This document shows positions 54,734 to 63,500 of a stretch of 64,000 nucleotides of DNA, in pieces. This stretch comes from an uncultured Saprospiraceae bacterium (GTDB taxonomy: Bacteria; Bacteroidota; Bacteroidia; Chitinophagales; Saprospiraceae). The DNA is taken from NCBI GenBank assembly GCA_937980645.1, contig CALJPQ010000014.1:27643-91642 (forward strand), read 5' to 3'. The notes under the pieces are model-generated. The model made no database searches. It was given only the letters and a program-made list of their open reading frames with translations, and was not told where the DNA came from. Numbering within the stretch: position 1 is the first letter of the stretch; every line of letters starts with the position of its first letter. A program made the translations under genes and the position numbers.

Positions 54734-55834
54734 ATGTGCTCGCGTTTTCTTTCTGTTTTACTGCTTAGCTGGCTTGCCCTGAATGTGCAAGCCCAAACGG
54801 ATACACTGCGCCTGCTCTTTGCTGGCGATATCATGGGGCACTCCATGCAGATCAAGAGCGCCGAAGTGTCGCCCGGCGTTTATGACTATCGCCCCTGTTT
54901 CCGCTACATTAGCCCTACACTCGAGCGAGCCGATATTGCCCTGGGCAACCTGGAACTGACGCTTCCCGGTCAGCCGCCCTATACGGGATATCCGATGTTT
55001 CGCAGCCCCGATGCCCTGGGAGTCGCTCTGCGCGAAGCGGGTTTCGATGTTCTGGTTACGGCCAACAACCACTCCAACGATGCGCGCGGAAAAGGCGTGG
55101 TGAGCACTATTGAAACCCTACGCCGCCTGGGTTTTCAGCAGACCGGAACGTTCAAAAACCCGCGCGAACGCGACCTGTTCTACCCGCTCATGATTTATCA
55201 AAACGGCTTCAAAATAGCGCTGCTCAATTACACTTACGGTACCAACGGCATCCCAACCGATCCGCCAACGATTGTGAACATGCTCGACACGGCCCAAATG
55301 GCCGCCGATCTGGCCGAAGCACGCGCTCGAAGGCCGCATTTCATCATCGCTTTTGTGCACTGGGGCAGCGAATACCAAACAGAAGAAAACGCCAGCCAGC
55401 GTCAGCTGGCGCATTTTCTCATCCGCAACGGGGCCGATCTCATCGTGGGCGCACATCCGCATGTAGTGCAGCCTATTAAGGTAGAGACCGTTATGCTGTC
55501 CGACGGCTCCCGGCGTTCGGCAGTGGTGGCGTATTCGCTGGGCAATTTCATTTCCAACCAACAAAAAATCGGCACCGATGGCGGCATCCTGTTTGGTGTC
55601 GAATTGTTGCACCGCGAAGGCGTGCCGCGCGCCGAAGTGGGCCGTTACGGCTACGTGCCGGTATGGCGCTATGTGCACCGCGGTGCGCAAGGCAAGACGA
55701 CTTTTTACGCGCTACCGGCCGTCAAAGGCGTGCCGTCAGACCTGCCGATGCCCCAGGAAGCCATTCGCGCTATGGAAAACTTTTTGGAACGCACCCGGGC
55801 GCACCTGCGCGGTGTAGAGGAATGGGACTGGTAA
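54734..55834 (+). CDS. CapA-family metallophosphatase-like protein
   Basis: 366 residues with a signal peptide (VLLLSWLALNVQAQ) and a full PGA_cap/CapA domain, a calcineurin-like phosphoesterase fold. Metal- and active-site motifs are AGDIMGH, GNLELTL, ANNHSND, HWGSEYQ, GAHPHVVQP and YSLGNF. CapA proteins are linked to poly-gamma-glutamate capsule in Bacillus, but in Bacteroidota the family is often stand-alone and the true substrate is unknown. Here no capB/capC is nearby, so a capsule role is not supported. It abuts the convergent histidine kinase gene exactly (stop codons at 55832-55834 and 55835-55837). Confidence 0.9.
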   Translation: MCSRFLSVLLLSWLALNVQAQTDTLRLLFAGDIMGHSMQIKSAEVSPGVYDYRPCFRYISPTLERADIALGNLELTLPGQPPYTGYPMFRSPDALGVALREAGFDVLVTANNHSNDARGKGVVSTIETLRRLGFQQTGTFKNPRERDLFYPLMIYQNGFKIALLNYTYGTNGIPTDPPTIVNMLDTAQMAADLAEARARRPHFIIAFVHWGSEYQTEENASQRQLAHFLIRNGADLIVGAHPHVVQPIKVETVMLSDGSRRSAVVAYSLGNFISNQQKIGTDGGILFGVELLHREGVPRAEVGRYGYVPVWRYVHRGAQGKTTFYALPAVKGVPSDLPMPQEAIRAMENFLERTRAHLRGVEEWDW

Positions 55835-57031
55835 TCATACTGGAGAACGCCTGTACAAGGGAAGCCGGATGGTGAAGGTGGTACCCTTGCCCAATTCGGA
55901 TGACTTGACGAAAATTTTGCCGCCGTGATAGCGCTCTACGATGCGCTTAGAGAGCGATAGGCCCAGCCCCCAGCCGCGTGTTTTGGTGGAATATCCGGGT
56001 TTGAATATGGTTTTGAACTTGCTGGACGGAATGCCTTTGCCCGTATCCGACACGTCAATGCACACGGCGTGGGCTTCCTTTCGGACGGCGACGGAAATGA
56101 CGCCGGCGCCGCCCTCCATGGCGTCAATGGCGTTGCGCAGCAGATTTTCCATCACCCAGTCGAACAGCGGCGGATTGATGTGCACTATCAGCGGCTCGTG
56201 TTGAGCCGGATCGGGAAAGTCGAAGGTTACCTTGCGCGGTGCACGACGCTGCATATAATCGCGGCAGGCGACTAACTCTTCGTAAAGGTTGACCGGGTAA
56301 AGCTCGGGCTTGGAGCCAATTTTGGAGAAGCGGTCGGCGATGAGTTCCAGCCGGCTGACATCGTTTTGCAGTTCGGTCAGCATTTCCAGATTGACCGGAT
56401 TGTCCTCATTGGTGGCTTTAAGGGCTTCGATCCAACCGATAATGGCCGTGATGGGCGTACCTAACTGATGAGCGGTCTCTTTGGCCATGCCGAGCCAGAC
56501 TAAATTTTCTTCTGCACGGCGAGCAGCACTGAAGCCTAAGTATCCGAAAGCAATAAAAGCGGCGATAAGGAACAATTGTACGTAGGGATACAGCCTGAGC
56601 AGACTTAGTAGATTGGAATGGCTGTAAATGACCAATTTATCAATATCGGGCGGCACTCGCACGGGTATGGTGTCGGCGCCTTGTTCCACCATACGAGCCA
56701 GGGCCTGCTGGAGTTCCTGGGGCGAAAGCGAGTCGGATGGGCCGATATTGCGATACAGCTCGATGCGCCGATATTCGTCGAGGACGATGACCGGTATGGT
56801 ATTGTTGTCGGAAATAATTCGCGCCGGCAGCGTCAGGTCGCAGCTCAGGTCCTGATCTAAGCGGCTTATCTGGCGCATAGCCTCAGCGAATTGTGCGGCC
56901 TGTTGGCTTTCGCGTTTGACCAACTGGTCGGCCAGGTGTTTGGTGTACAGCAGCGATATGATGACGATAGCCACCCCGCCTGCCGCCAGGTACCACTTCC
57001 ACCTCGATTTTCGCGCGTAAATGTTCATCAT
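55835..57031 (-). CDS. Sensor histidine kinase
   Basis: About 398 residues. Two membrane segments (about 14-30 and 152-168) flank an extracytoplasmic sensor domain of about 120 residues without a known family. The dimerisation/phosphoacceptor helix has KETAHQLGTPITA (His188), a form typical of Bacteroidota kinases. The ATPase domain is complete: NLLRNAID, DTGKGIP, GWGLGLSLSKRI and GKGTTFTIRLP. No response regulator is adjacent, so it is an orphan in this window. ATG 57031 or 57028 are equivalent; a longer frame to 57073 has no support. Confidence 0.92.
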   Translation of the reverse strand: MMNIYARKSRWKWYLAAGGVAIVIISLLYTKHLADQLVKRESQQAAQFAEAMRQISRLDQDLSCDLTLPARIISDNNTIPVIVLDEYRRIELYRNIGPSDSLSPQELQQALARMVEQGADTIPVRVPPDIDKLVIYSHSNLLSLLRLYPYVQLFLIAAFIAFGYLGFSAARRAEENLVWLGMAKETAHQLGTPITAIIGWIEALKATNEDNPVNLEMLTELQNDVSRLELIADRFSKIGSKPELYPVNLYEELVACRDYMQRRAPRKVTFDFPDPAQHEPLIVHINPPLFDWVMENLLRNAIDAMEGGAGVISVAVRKEAHAVCIDVSDTGKGIPSSKFKTIFKPGYSTKTRGWGLGLSLSKRIVERYHGGKIFVKSSELGKGTTFTIRLPLYRRSPV

Positions 57032-57197
57032 GTTCGATTGAGCGGCAAAAATGGGAAGATTTGTTGGCTGCAAAACGAACAGCCTGTGGCGGCAAGTGCG
57101 CTACGGGGCACCGAACGGCAACACCACGCAGAGGTCATGTCCGTTAAAATTTTGTCAAGCGCCTTTTGTGCGCCCGCGTCAAGCCACAGCAAGCGCC

Positions 57198-57206
57198 TAT
57201 CTTCGC
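57198..57206 (+). promoter_or_regulatory. -7 element TATCTTCGC of the DUF5686 gene
   Basis: One mismatch to TAnnTTTG, 37 nt before ATG 57243; a longer frame from 57051 would start far upstream of it. Confidence 0.5.
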
Positions 57207-57242
57207 CACTACAACTATAATAACAATAATTTTAGGTGTACG

Positions 57243-59789
57243 ATGAAGAATGCTTTTCAGGGCAGCGGGCTTTCTGTTGCAGGTCGTTGCGGTGTAGTGG
57301 CCGCGTTTTTATCCCTGAGCACGCTTGCTTCAGCGCAATTGTCCGGCATCGTGCGCGGAGAAGGCGGCGAGCCGCTCCCGTATGCGACCGTTTACGCGCG
57401 CAATACGACAAAAGGCACGGTGGCCAACGGGGAGGGTGAATATCGGCTGCCGCTGGAGCGCGGTGAGTACGACATTGTGTTCCAGTACATCGGCTACAAG
57501 CAGCACGTGGAGCGGGTAGTAATAGGCAGCAAGCCCGTAACGCTTAACGTCCAGATGGAACCCGCCAGCTTAGAAATCGCTGAGGTGGTCATATCTGGTG
57601 AAGACCCGGCTTATGCTATCATGCGCAAAGCCATCGCCAAACGCGACTACTACAAGAACCGCACGCCTGACTACAGCTGTGATGTCTATATCAAAGGCTT
57701 CTATAAAATCCTGAACGCACCAGAAAAAATTTTGGGTCAAGAAGTAGGTGATATGAGTGGCATTCTGGACACCAACCGCACAGGGGTCATCTACCTTTCA
57801 GAGTCCGTATCGAGGTTGCATGTGCAGGGAAAACCATCGCGAACCAAAGAAATCATGGTTTCAAGTAAAGTAAGCGGCAACACCAACGGCTACAGTATCA
57901 ATCGGGCTACGCTGACGGAATTCAATCTCTACGAACAACGCCTGTCGCTGGACAGGGATATCCTTTCGCCCTTGGCTGACAACGCCTTTTCCTACTACAA
58001 CTTCCGCCTGCTGGGCCGCCTGCGCGACGAGAACGGCTACGACATCTACAAGATTGAAGTGCAGCCCAAGCGCCCGGAGTCGCCTACCTTTTTCGGCCAT
58101 ATTTACATTGCCGACGAATGGTGGAACCTCACCGGCGTGGACTTGAGCATTACGGGCAAAGCCATTCATCAGCCCATCCTGGACACCATGTCCATCCGGC
58201 AGGAGTTCGCATTGGTGAACAAGCCCGACCAGTGGTGCCTGCTCAGCCAACACACAGGGCTGACGTTTGGCCTATTGGGCTTTCGCTTTAGCGGATTCTT
58301 TTTTGGCGTATTTTCTAACTACGACTTGCGTCCGCGCTTCGAGCCGGGCTTTTGGGGCCGCGAGCAATTTCGCGTAGAGGAGACAGCCAGCCGCCGCGAC
58401 AGCGCCTACTGGAATACCGTGCGCCCCGTGCCGCTCACCGAAGAGGAGGAGCGCGACTACGTGCGCAAAGACAGCCTGGAGCAAATCTGGGAGTCTAAAG
58501 AGTTCATGGACAGCCTCGACCGCGTGCGCAACCGCTTTAAGGCGTTGAGTCTGTTCACGGGCTACACCTGGCGCAACTCGTACAAAAAGCAAACATTTAC
58601 CTGGCCGTCGCCTATGGAAGGGGTACAGTTCAACACCGTTCAAGGTTGGGTACTCGACGTACGCCCGTCGTTTCGCCAAAGCGAAAGCCGGCGGCGCCGT
58701 TCGCGTTACTGGGAGGTGAGTAGCGTGCTCAACTACGGCTTTTCAGAACAGCGTTTTCGCGGTAGTCTGAGCGCTTCGCGGAGGTTTGAGAGCATTTTTT
58801 ATACTCAAGCCGAAATAAGCGGCGGGCTGGCCATCGAGCAATTCGACCGCAACCAGCCCATTAGTGTATGGACGAACCAACTTTACTCGCTGCTAGGCAA
58901 CCTCAACTACATGAAACTGTATGAAAAAACCTATCTGAGTGCTCAAACCAGCCGTTACCTGTTCCCGGGGCTTCGTTTACGGGCAGGCGCCGAATGGGCC
59001 GAGCGACGCGCACTGATCAACACCTCCAACTTCAGCTGGTATAAGGGCACGCGTGCGTACGCACCTAACAGCCCTCTGCCCAGAGAAATAGGCGAACCAG
59101 AAACGCCCTTCTTCGACCCGCACCGCATCTTTCGCATAGATGTGCAGACCCGCATCCGTTTTGGCCAAGGGTACAGCACCTACCCGGATTTTCGCGTGTA
59201 CTCCAGCTCTGATTGGCCTGACATAACCCTTTTTTACACACAAGCCATACCCGGTATCGCGGGCAGCACCATGCACTACCAGCGCCTGCAGTTGGAAATC
59301 ACCCATACAGACTGGAGCTGGGGACTATTCGGCTACTTAGACGCCAGAATAGGCGCCGGTGCCTTCCTGAACCGCCAGCGCATGGAATTCGTGGACTACT
59401 TCCATCCGCGCGGCAACCAGACCATCTTTGGCCGACGCTCGGAATACCTGAACAGCTTCTTCCTGCTTCCTTACTACGAGTATAGCACCGACGGCACCTA
59501 TGCCTATGCACACCTGCGTCATCATTTCAACGGCTGGGTGCTGGAAAAGCTTCCGCTGCTGCGCAAATTGGGCTGGCGCGAAGCCCTGAGTATCAACGCT
59601 TACTACGCCGATCGCTTTGCTGTGCAAAACCTACGACCCGATATCCGCCTGCCCTACTGGGAAATCGGCTGGGGATTCTATAACATCGGCTTCAAGGCTT
59701 TCCGCCCCTTTCACATAGACGTAGCTGCAGGCTTTTTCGGCAACCAATACTACCGAACAGGCGTAGTCTTGGGTATGGATATTCGCTAG
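57243..59789 (+). CDS. DUF5686 outer membrane protein with carboxypeptidase-regulatory-like domain
   Basis: 848 residues. After a signal peptide (VAAFLSLSTLASAQ) comes a CarboxypepD_reg-like beta domain (about 35-120; GIVRGEGGEPLPYATVYARN), a short segment DPAYAIMRKAIAKRDYYKNR that opens the DUF5686 family, then a large barrel-like region to the C-terminus rich in alternating aromatic strands. It is predicted in the outer membrane of Bacteroidota; function unknown. ATG 57243 is chosen from the signal peptide and promoter position. No SusD-like or TonB-system gene is adjacent. Confidence 0.88.
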   Translation: MKNAFQGSGLSVAGRCGVVAAFLSLSTLASAQLSGIVRGEGGEPLPYATVYARNTTKGTVANGEGEYRLPLERGEYDIVFQYIGYKQHVERVVIGSKPVTLNVQMEPASLEIAEVVISGEDPAYAIMRKAIAKRDYYKNRTPDYSCDVYIKGFYKILNAPEKILGQEVGDMSGILDTNRTGVIYLSESVSRLHVQGKPSRTKEIMVSSKVSGNTNGYSINRATLTEFNLYEQRLSLDRDILSPLADNAFSYYNFRLLGRLRDENGYDIYKIEVQPKRPESPTFFGHIYIADEWWNLTGVDLSITGKAIHQPILDTMSIRQEFALVNKPDQWCLLSQHTGLTFGLLGFRFSGFFFGVFSNYDLRPRFEPGFWGREQFRVEETASRRDSAYWNTVRPVPLTEEEERDYVRKDSLEQIWESKEFMDSLDRVRNRFKALSLFTGYTWRNSYKKQTFTWPSPMEGVQFNTVQGWVLDVRPSFRQSESRRRRSRYWEVSSVLNYGFSEQRFRGSLSASRRFESIFYTQAEISGGLAIEQFDRNQPISVWTNQLYSLLGNLNYMKLYEKTYLSAQTSRYLFPGLRLRAGAEWAERRALINTSNFSWYKGTRAYAPNSPLPREIGEPETPFFDPHRIFRIDVQTRIRFGQGYSTYPDFRVYSSSDWPDITLFYTQAIPGIAGSTMHYQRLQLEITHTDWSWGLFGYLDARIGAGAFLNRQRMEFVDYFHPRGNQTIFGRRSEYLNSFFLLPYYEYSTDGTYAYAHLRHHFNGWVLEKLPLLRKLGWREALSINAYYADRFAVQNLRPDIRLPYWEIGWGFYNIGFKAFRPFHIDVAAGFFGNQYYRTGVVLGMDIR

Positions 59790-59803
59790 CCCACGCTTTG
59801 AAG

Positions 59804-59826
59804 TAAATTTTTTCTACGAAAATTTA
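59804..59826. other. AT-rich inverted repeat after the DUF5686 gene
   Basis: TAAATTTT and its exact complement flank a 7-nt spacer, 14 bp after the stop codon. It could be a weak terminator or a protein-binding palindrome upstream of the promoter at 59837. Confidence 0.35.
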
Positions 59827-59836
59827 GCAGCAACAG

Positions 59837-59869
59837 TTGCGCGGCTTCCGACGAGACCTATAACTTTGC
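59837..59869 (+). promoter_or_regulatory. Consensus Bacteroidota promoter
   Basis: TTG at 59837-59839 and a perfect TAACTTTGC at 59861-59869, 21 nt apart: the best -33/-7 pair in the window. It drives the leader at 59925 and, past the terminator, probably the genes at 60043 and 60512. Confidence 0.75.
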
Positions 59870-59924
59870 CGCAGTTTATACCTGTTTTTTTAATCCAAAT
59901 TTCATTTACAAGCACAGTAATCTC

Positions 59925-59984
59925 ATGAAAAGAACTTCGGCAACGAGGTTTTGGCGAAATGTTGCAGGCGCTAAGCGGTCCTGA
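59925..59984 (+). CDS. Possible 19-residue leader peptide
   Basis: ATG to TGA encodes MKRTSATRFWRNVAGAKRS. The start context (TCTCATGAAAA) is the same as that of the large gene at 60512. It lies about 50 nt after a consensus promoter, and its stop codon is inside the hairpin of the terminator that follows. It looks like the leader peptide of an attenuator, or the remnant N-terminus of a former secreted protein. No run of one amino acid marks a regulatory signal. Confidence 0.4.
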   Translation: MKRTSATRFWRNVAGAKRS

Positions 59985-60010
59985 GGGGGCCTGCCTAGCG
60001 CTTATTTTTT
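59966..60010 (+). terminator. Terminator/attenuator hairpin between leader peptide and secreted-protein genes
   Basis: Outer stem GCGCTA/TAGCGC with an inner GGTCC/GGGCC-type stem, followed by TTATTTTTT. It overlaps the end of the leader open frame and sits 33 nt before ATG 60043. Confidence 0.75.
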
Positions 60011-60042
60011 AGGGTATTTCATCACACAAATCCATAGTATCT

Positions 60043-60456
60043 ATGAAAAGTCTTTTGCGTGGAAAGTCAACAAAGACGCTGGGGGTCGCGGCGTTTTTCC
60101 TGTTGGTGAGCAGCAGTGCGCTGCGTGCCCAAACAGTTGGGCCAGCTATCCCGGACGTTCAGATCAACTGGGTAGCGCCTAACGAAGCGATGGACCGTTT
60201 AGGTCAGGCCATTGGCTTATTAGAACAGCAGGTGCAATCGGCGGGTCAGGGCAGTCCGTTGGTGTACAAATTGAAGTACTACAACACCGTGTTCATTTCC
60301 ATCGAACAGGGCGTAGAGGTGCCCACTGCGGTGGACGCTAACTACGGGCTTTTTGTGCCTGGCGTTGTGGACATTCCTGTTGAGTATCCCAACGCCATTC
60401 CGCTCTCCACGTGGGCCACTTATCGCCAGGAGTTGACGCAATTGTTGCAAAATTGA
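60043..60456 (+). CDS. Small secreted hypothetical protein
   Basis: 137 residues with a clear signal peptide (TLGVAAFFLLVSSSALRAQ), leaving a mature protein of about 107 residues with no cysteine, membrane segment or sorting domain. It has a helix (EAMDRLGQAIGLLEQQVQSA) and a beta-rich second half (VYKLKYYNTVFISIEQGVEV). I do not recognise the family. The stop codon is 55 bp before the start of a giant surface protein with no terminator between them, so they are probably one operon. A partner role to that protein is inference. Confidence 0.75.
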   Translation: MKSLLRGKSTKTLGVAAFFLLVSSSALRAQTVGPAIPDVQINWVAPNEAMDRLGQAIGLLEQQVQSAGQGSPLVYKLKYYNTVFISIEQGVEVPTAVDANYGLFVPGVVDIPVEYPNAIPLSTWATYRQELTQLLQN

Positions 60457-60511
60457 TGATTTTCCCAGTTAAAACCTTTTCTATCACCTTCATTTTCAAG
60501 TGACTTATCTC

Positions 60512-63500
60512 ATGAAAAAGTCTTTTACACGAAGCGTACTTCTATTGGTGGCTAAACGCGCCAATATTCAGCTGATGACGCTGGCGCTGTGTTTTTGGGG
60601 CGTTCAGGTAGCCTACGCACAGCTTAATTACGTCGCCACGGCTTGTGCCGATCCTTATGTTGAAATTGGCCAACAACCCGGCGCTACCTACTTGGGCAGC
60701 GGTGACGATGTGGTATTTGCCAACATTGCCTTACCATTTCCATTTACCCTTTACACCAATACTTATACTACAGTCAATATCGGCACTAATGGCTTCGTCG
60801 TTTTTCAGCCGGGTACTAACCGTGGTTTCACGAATGCCAACCTGCCCACGGCGATAGCAGGTGCTGCCTTGTATCCCTTCTGGGATGACCTGGATGCTGA
60901 TCCTTTAGTGGTGCCGGGGTCTGGGGTGTATACCCGGGTGGACGGCACAGCGCCTAACCGCGTTTTCACCATCGAATGGTGGCGTATCGGGCACTTTAAT
61001 ATGGCGGTAGGTACGGGTGATATTACGTTTCAAGTCCGCCTATTCGAAAATGGCAACCGCCTGCAATTCAAGTACTTAGATGTCCTTTTTGACGGTCCTC
61101 ACGTAACGTTTAACAACGGCCTGAGCGCCACCATCGGCCTGGAAGACGTAGTGGCTACGCCGCGCCCATTCACGCTGGTGGGCTTCAACGTAGCCTCTGT
61201 AAACAACGGCCAGTGCATCGAGTTTGTATTGCCTCAGGCTTGTAACCCAATTGCTGGCCCAACGCTGAATTTCAATACGACCCCGGGGCTGTGTGCAGCA
61301 AATGCGACCATTAACCTTCCGACATTTAACCCACCGGGATGCGCCAACGGCACGACCGTGGGTTTGCGATACAGTCTCAATGGTGGCCCATTTGTAAATG
61401 TGGCGTTACCTGCCAGCAGTATCACCATTAGCGTACCCAAAGGTGCTAACATTATTGTCTGGCAGACCTTTCTCATTTCCAACGGTGCTACAGCAGGTGT
61501 AGCGACGCAGACGGTCAACGTCGTGGACAACGAGCCTCCTAAACTTAATTGTCCGACAAACATCATCGTCAACCTCAATCCGGGTGAATGTTGCCGCAAC
61601 ATTACCTGGCCAGAGCCGACGGCTACCGACAACTGTCCATTTTTGCAAGGGCCATTCCAGCTGAATACCATCAACTTAGGGGGGAATGCCGGTTCTGTAG
61701 GTGGTATGGTGTTTTTCAACATTAACAATACCTCGGGTCAGCCGATTGTCATTACGGATTTAGGTATGAGAATTTCGGCTGCTACACAAGTCAATATTTA
61801 TACTAAGTCGGGCACTCACGTAGGCTTCGAGACCAATCCGGCCGCTTGGACACTGGCCGGTACTGCCAATGCAACTACTGGACCTTTTTCCGGGCCGTTC
61901 CCCGGCTCTCCCATCATCACACCCGCTCCCGTCACTAATCCTGCCGGTGGGCTTACCCTCGGCCCTGGCTTATGGGGTATTGCCCTGCATACGCCAACAG
62001 CGCAAAACATTTACACCAACGGCAACGGCGCCAACCAGACTTATACCGACGGCAACATCACGATCAACCTCGGTTCAGCAGCCAATACCCTGTGGGGCGC
62101 ACCGTTCACGCCGCGCGTATGGAACGGTTTTGTGCGCTATCAAATCGGCGGCCCGGCTCAGGTAGTTCAGACGGCAGGTCCAGCTAATGGCAGCTCGTTC
62201 TGCAAAGACGATAGCCCATTCACCATCCGTTACCAGGTAGCCGATGCTGCCGGTAATACGGCGACATGTTCTTTTACCATCACCGTCAATCCCTTCCCCA
62301 ACCCGGTCAATGCACTCACCTGCAACAACAACGTGCAGATTTCATTGGATGCCAACTGCTCGGCTTTCGTAAACGCCGACAAAGTACTCGAAGGCGGCCC
62401 GTACAAGTGCTACGATGACTACGTAGTGGAAGTGGACAAGACCCTGCCCTTCGGCAATGGCCCATGGATCCGCATTAGCCAGGGGCCCAACTTCCCGGGT
62501 TTTGGCACGCCGCAACCGCTGGGGCCCGACGATGTGGGCAAGACCTACCAGGTGCGCGTAACCGACCCGGCCACAGGTAACCGCTGCTGGGGCTTCATCA
62601 CGATCGAGGACAAACTCCCGCCAGTACTGAGCTGTCAGGAATCCTTCGTGCCCTGCAACGACGCCACCAAAGACAGCGCCGAACCTTTTGAGCCATGCGC
62701 TGATCCGCTGACCATTTTACCTGCCGCTCCATTGTTCACCATCAACACGGCCAACAACGGTAATGCCGTCGGTGGTATGGTGTTCTTCAACATCACGAAT
62801 AACACCAGTCTACCTGTGGAGGTTACAGCTATTGGCATGAACATCTCCGGCCCCACCCAAGTCAATATTTATGCTCGCGCCGGTACACATGTCGGTTTTG
62901 AAACTAATGCTGCAGCCTGGACATTAGTAGGCACTGCTGATGGCACAACAGGCCCCTTCTCGGGCCCCTTCCCAGGTAATGGTACCATTACTCCTTGCCC
63001 GCTGGCCACACCCATCACACTACCCCCGGGTACCTTTGGTATTGGTCTGCACACTGTAAGCGCTTCTTCCAATTACACCAATGGCACTGGTGGTAATCAG
63101 ACTTACACGGACGGCACGATCACGCTAAACTTGGGCTCTACCACCAACGCTTTCTTTGCCGCTCCAGTCTTTACGCCACGCGTGTGGAACGGCTTCGTCC
63201 AGTACAAGAAAAGCGTACCGCCCACCTGCCTGCCCAACGGCCTGACGCTTAACGTCAACGCTTTCAAAATTGCGCCGTTCACGTACCGCGTCCCGCGGGG
63301 TGCCGGTACACCGCTCATGGAACCCTGCTCCGATGTTACGCTGACATACACCGATATTGCTTCCGTGACGGAGCCTTGCTCCAGCCCCAACGTGCGTACC
63401 ATCACGCGCCGCTGGGTAGCCCGCGATGCTAGCGGTAATTCCGCCAGTTGCACTCAGCGCGTCAATGTGCTGCGTCCAAAATCAGCCGATCTGAGTCTGC

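Noticed and set aside
54734..55834. CapA protein as part of a poly-gamma-glutamate capsule locus
   Set aside because: No capB, capC or capD homologue is nearby, so only the family name is justified.
57045..57053. CATTTTTGC as promoter of the histidine kinase
   Set aside because: Only about 14 nt from the ATG and with a mismatch in the TA; too weak to list.
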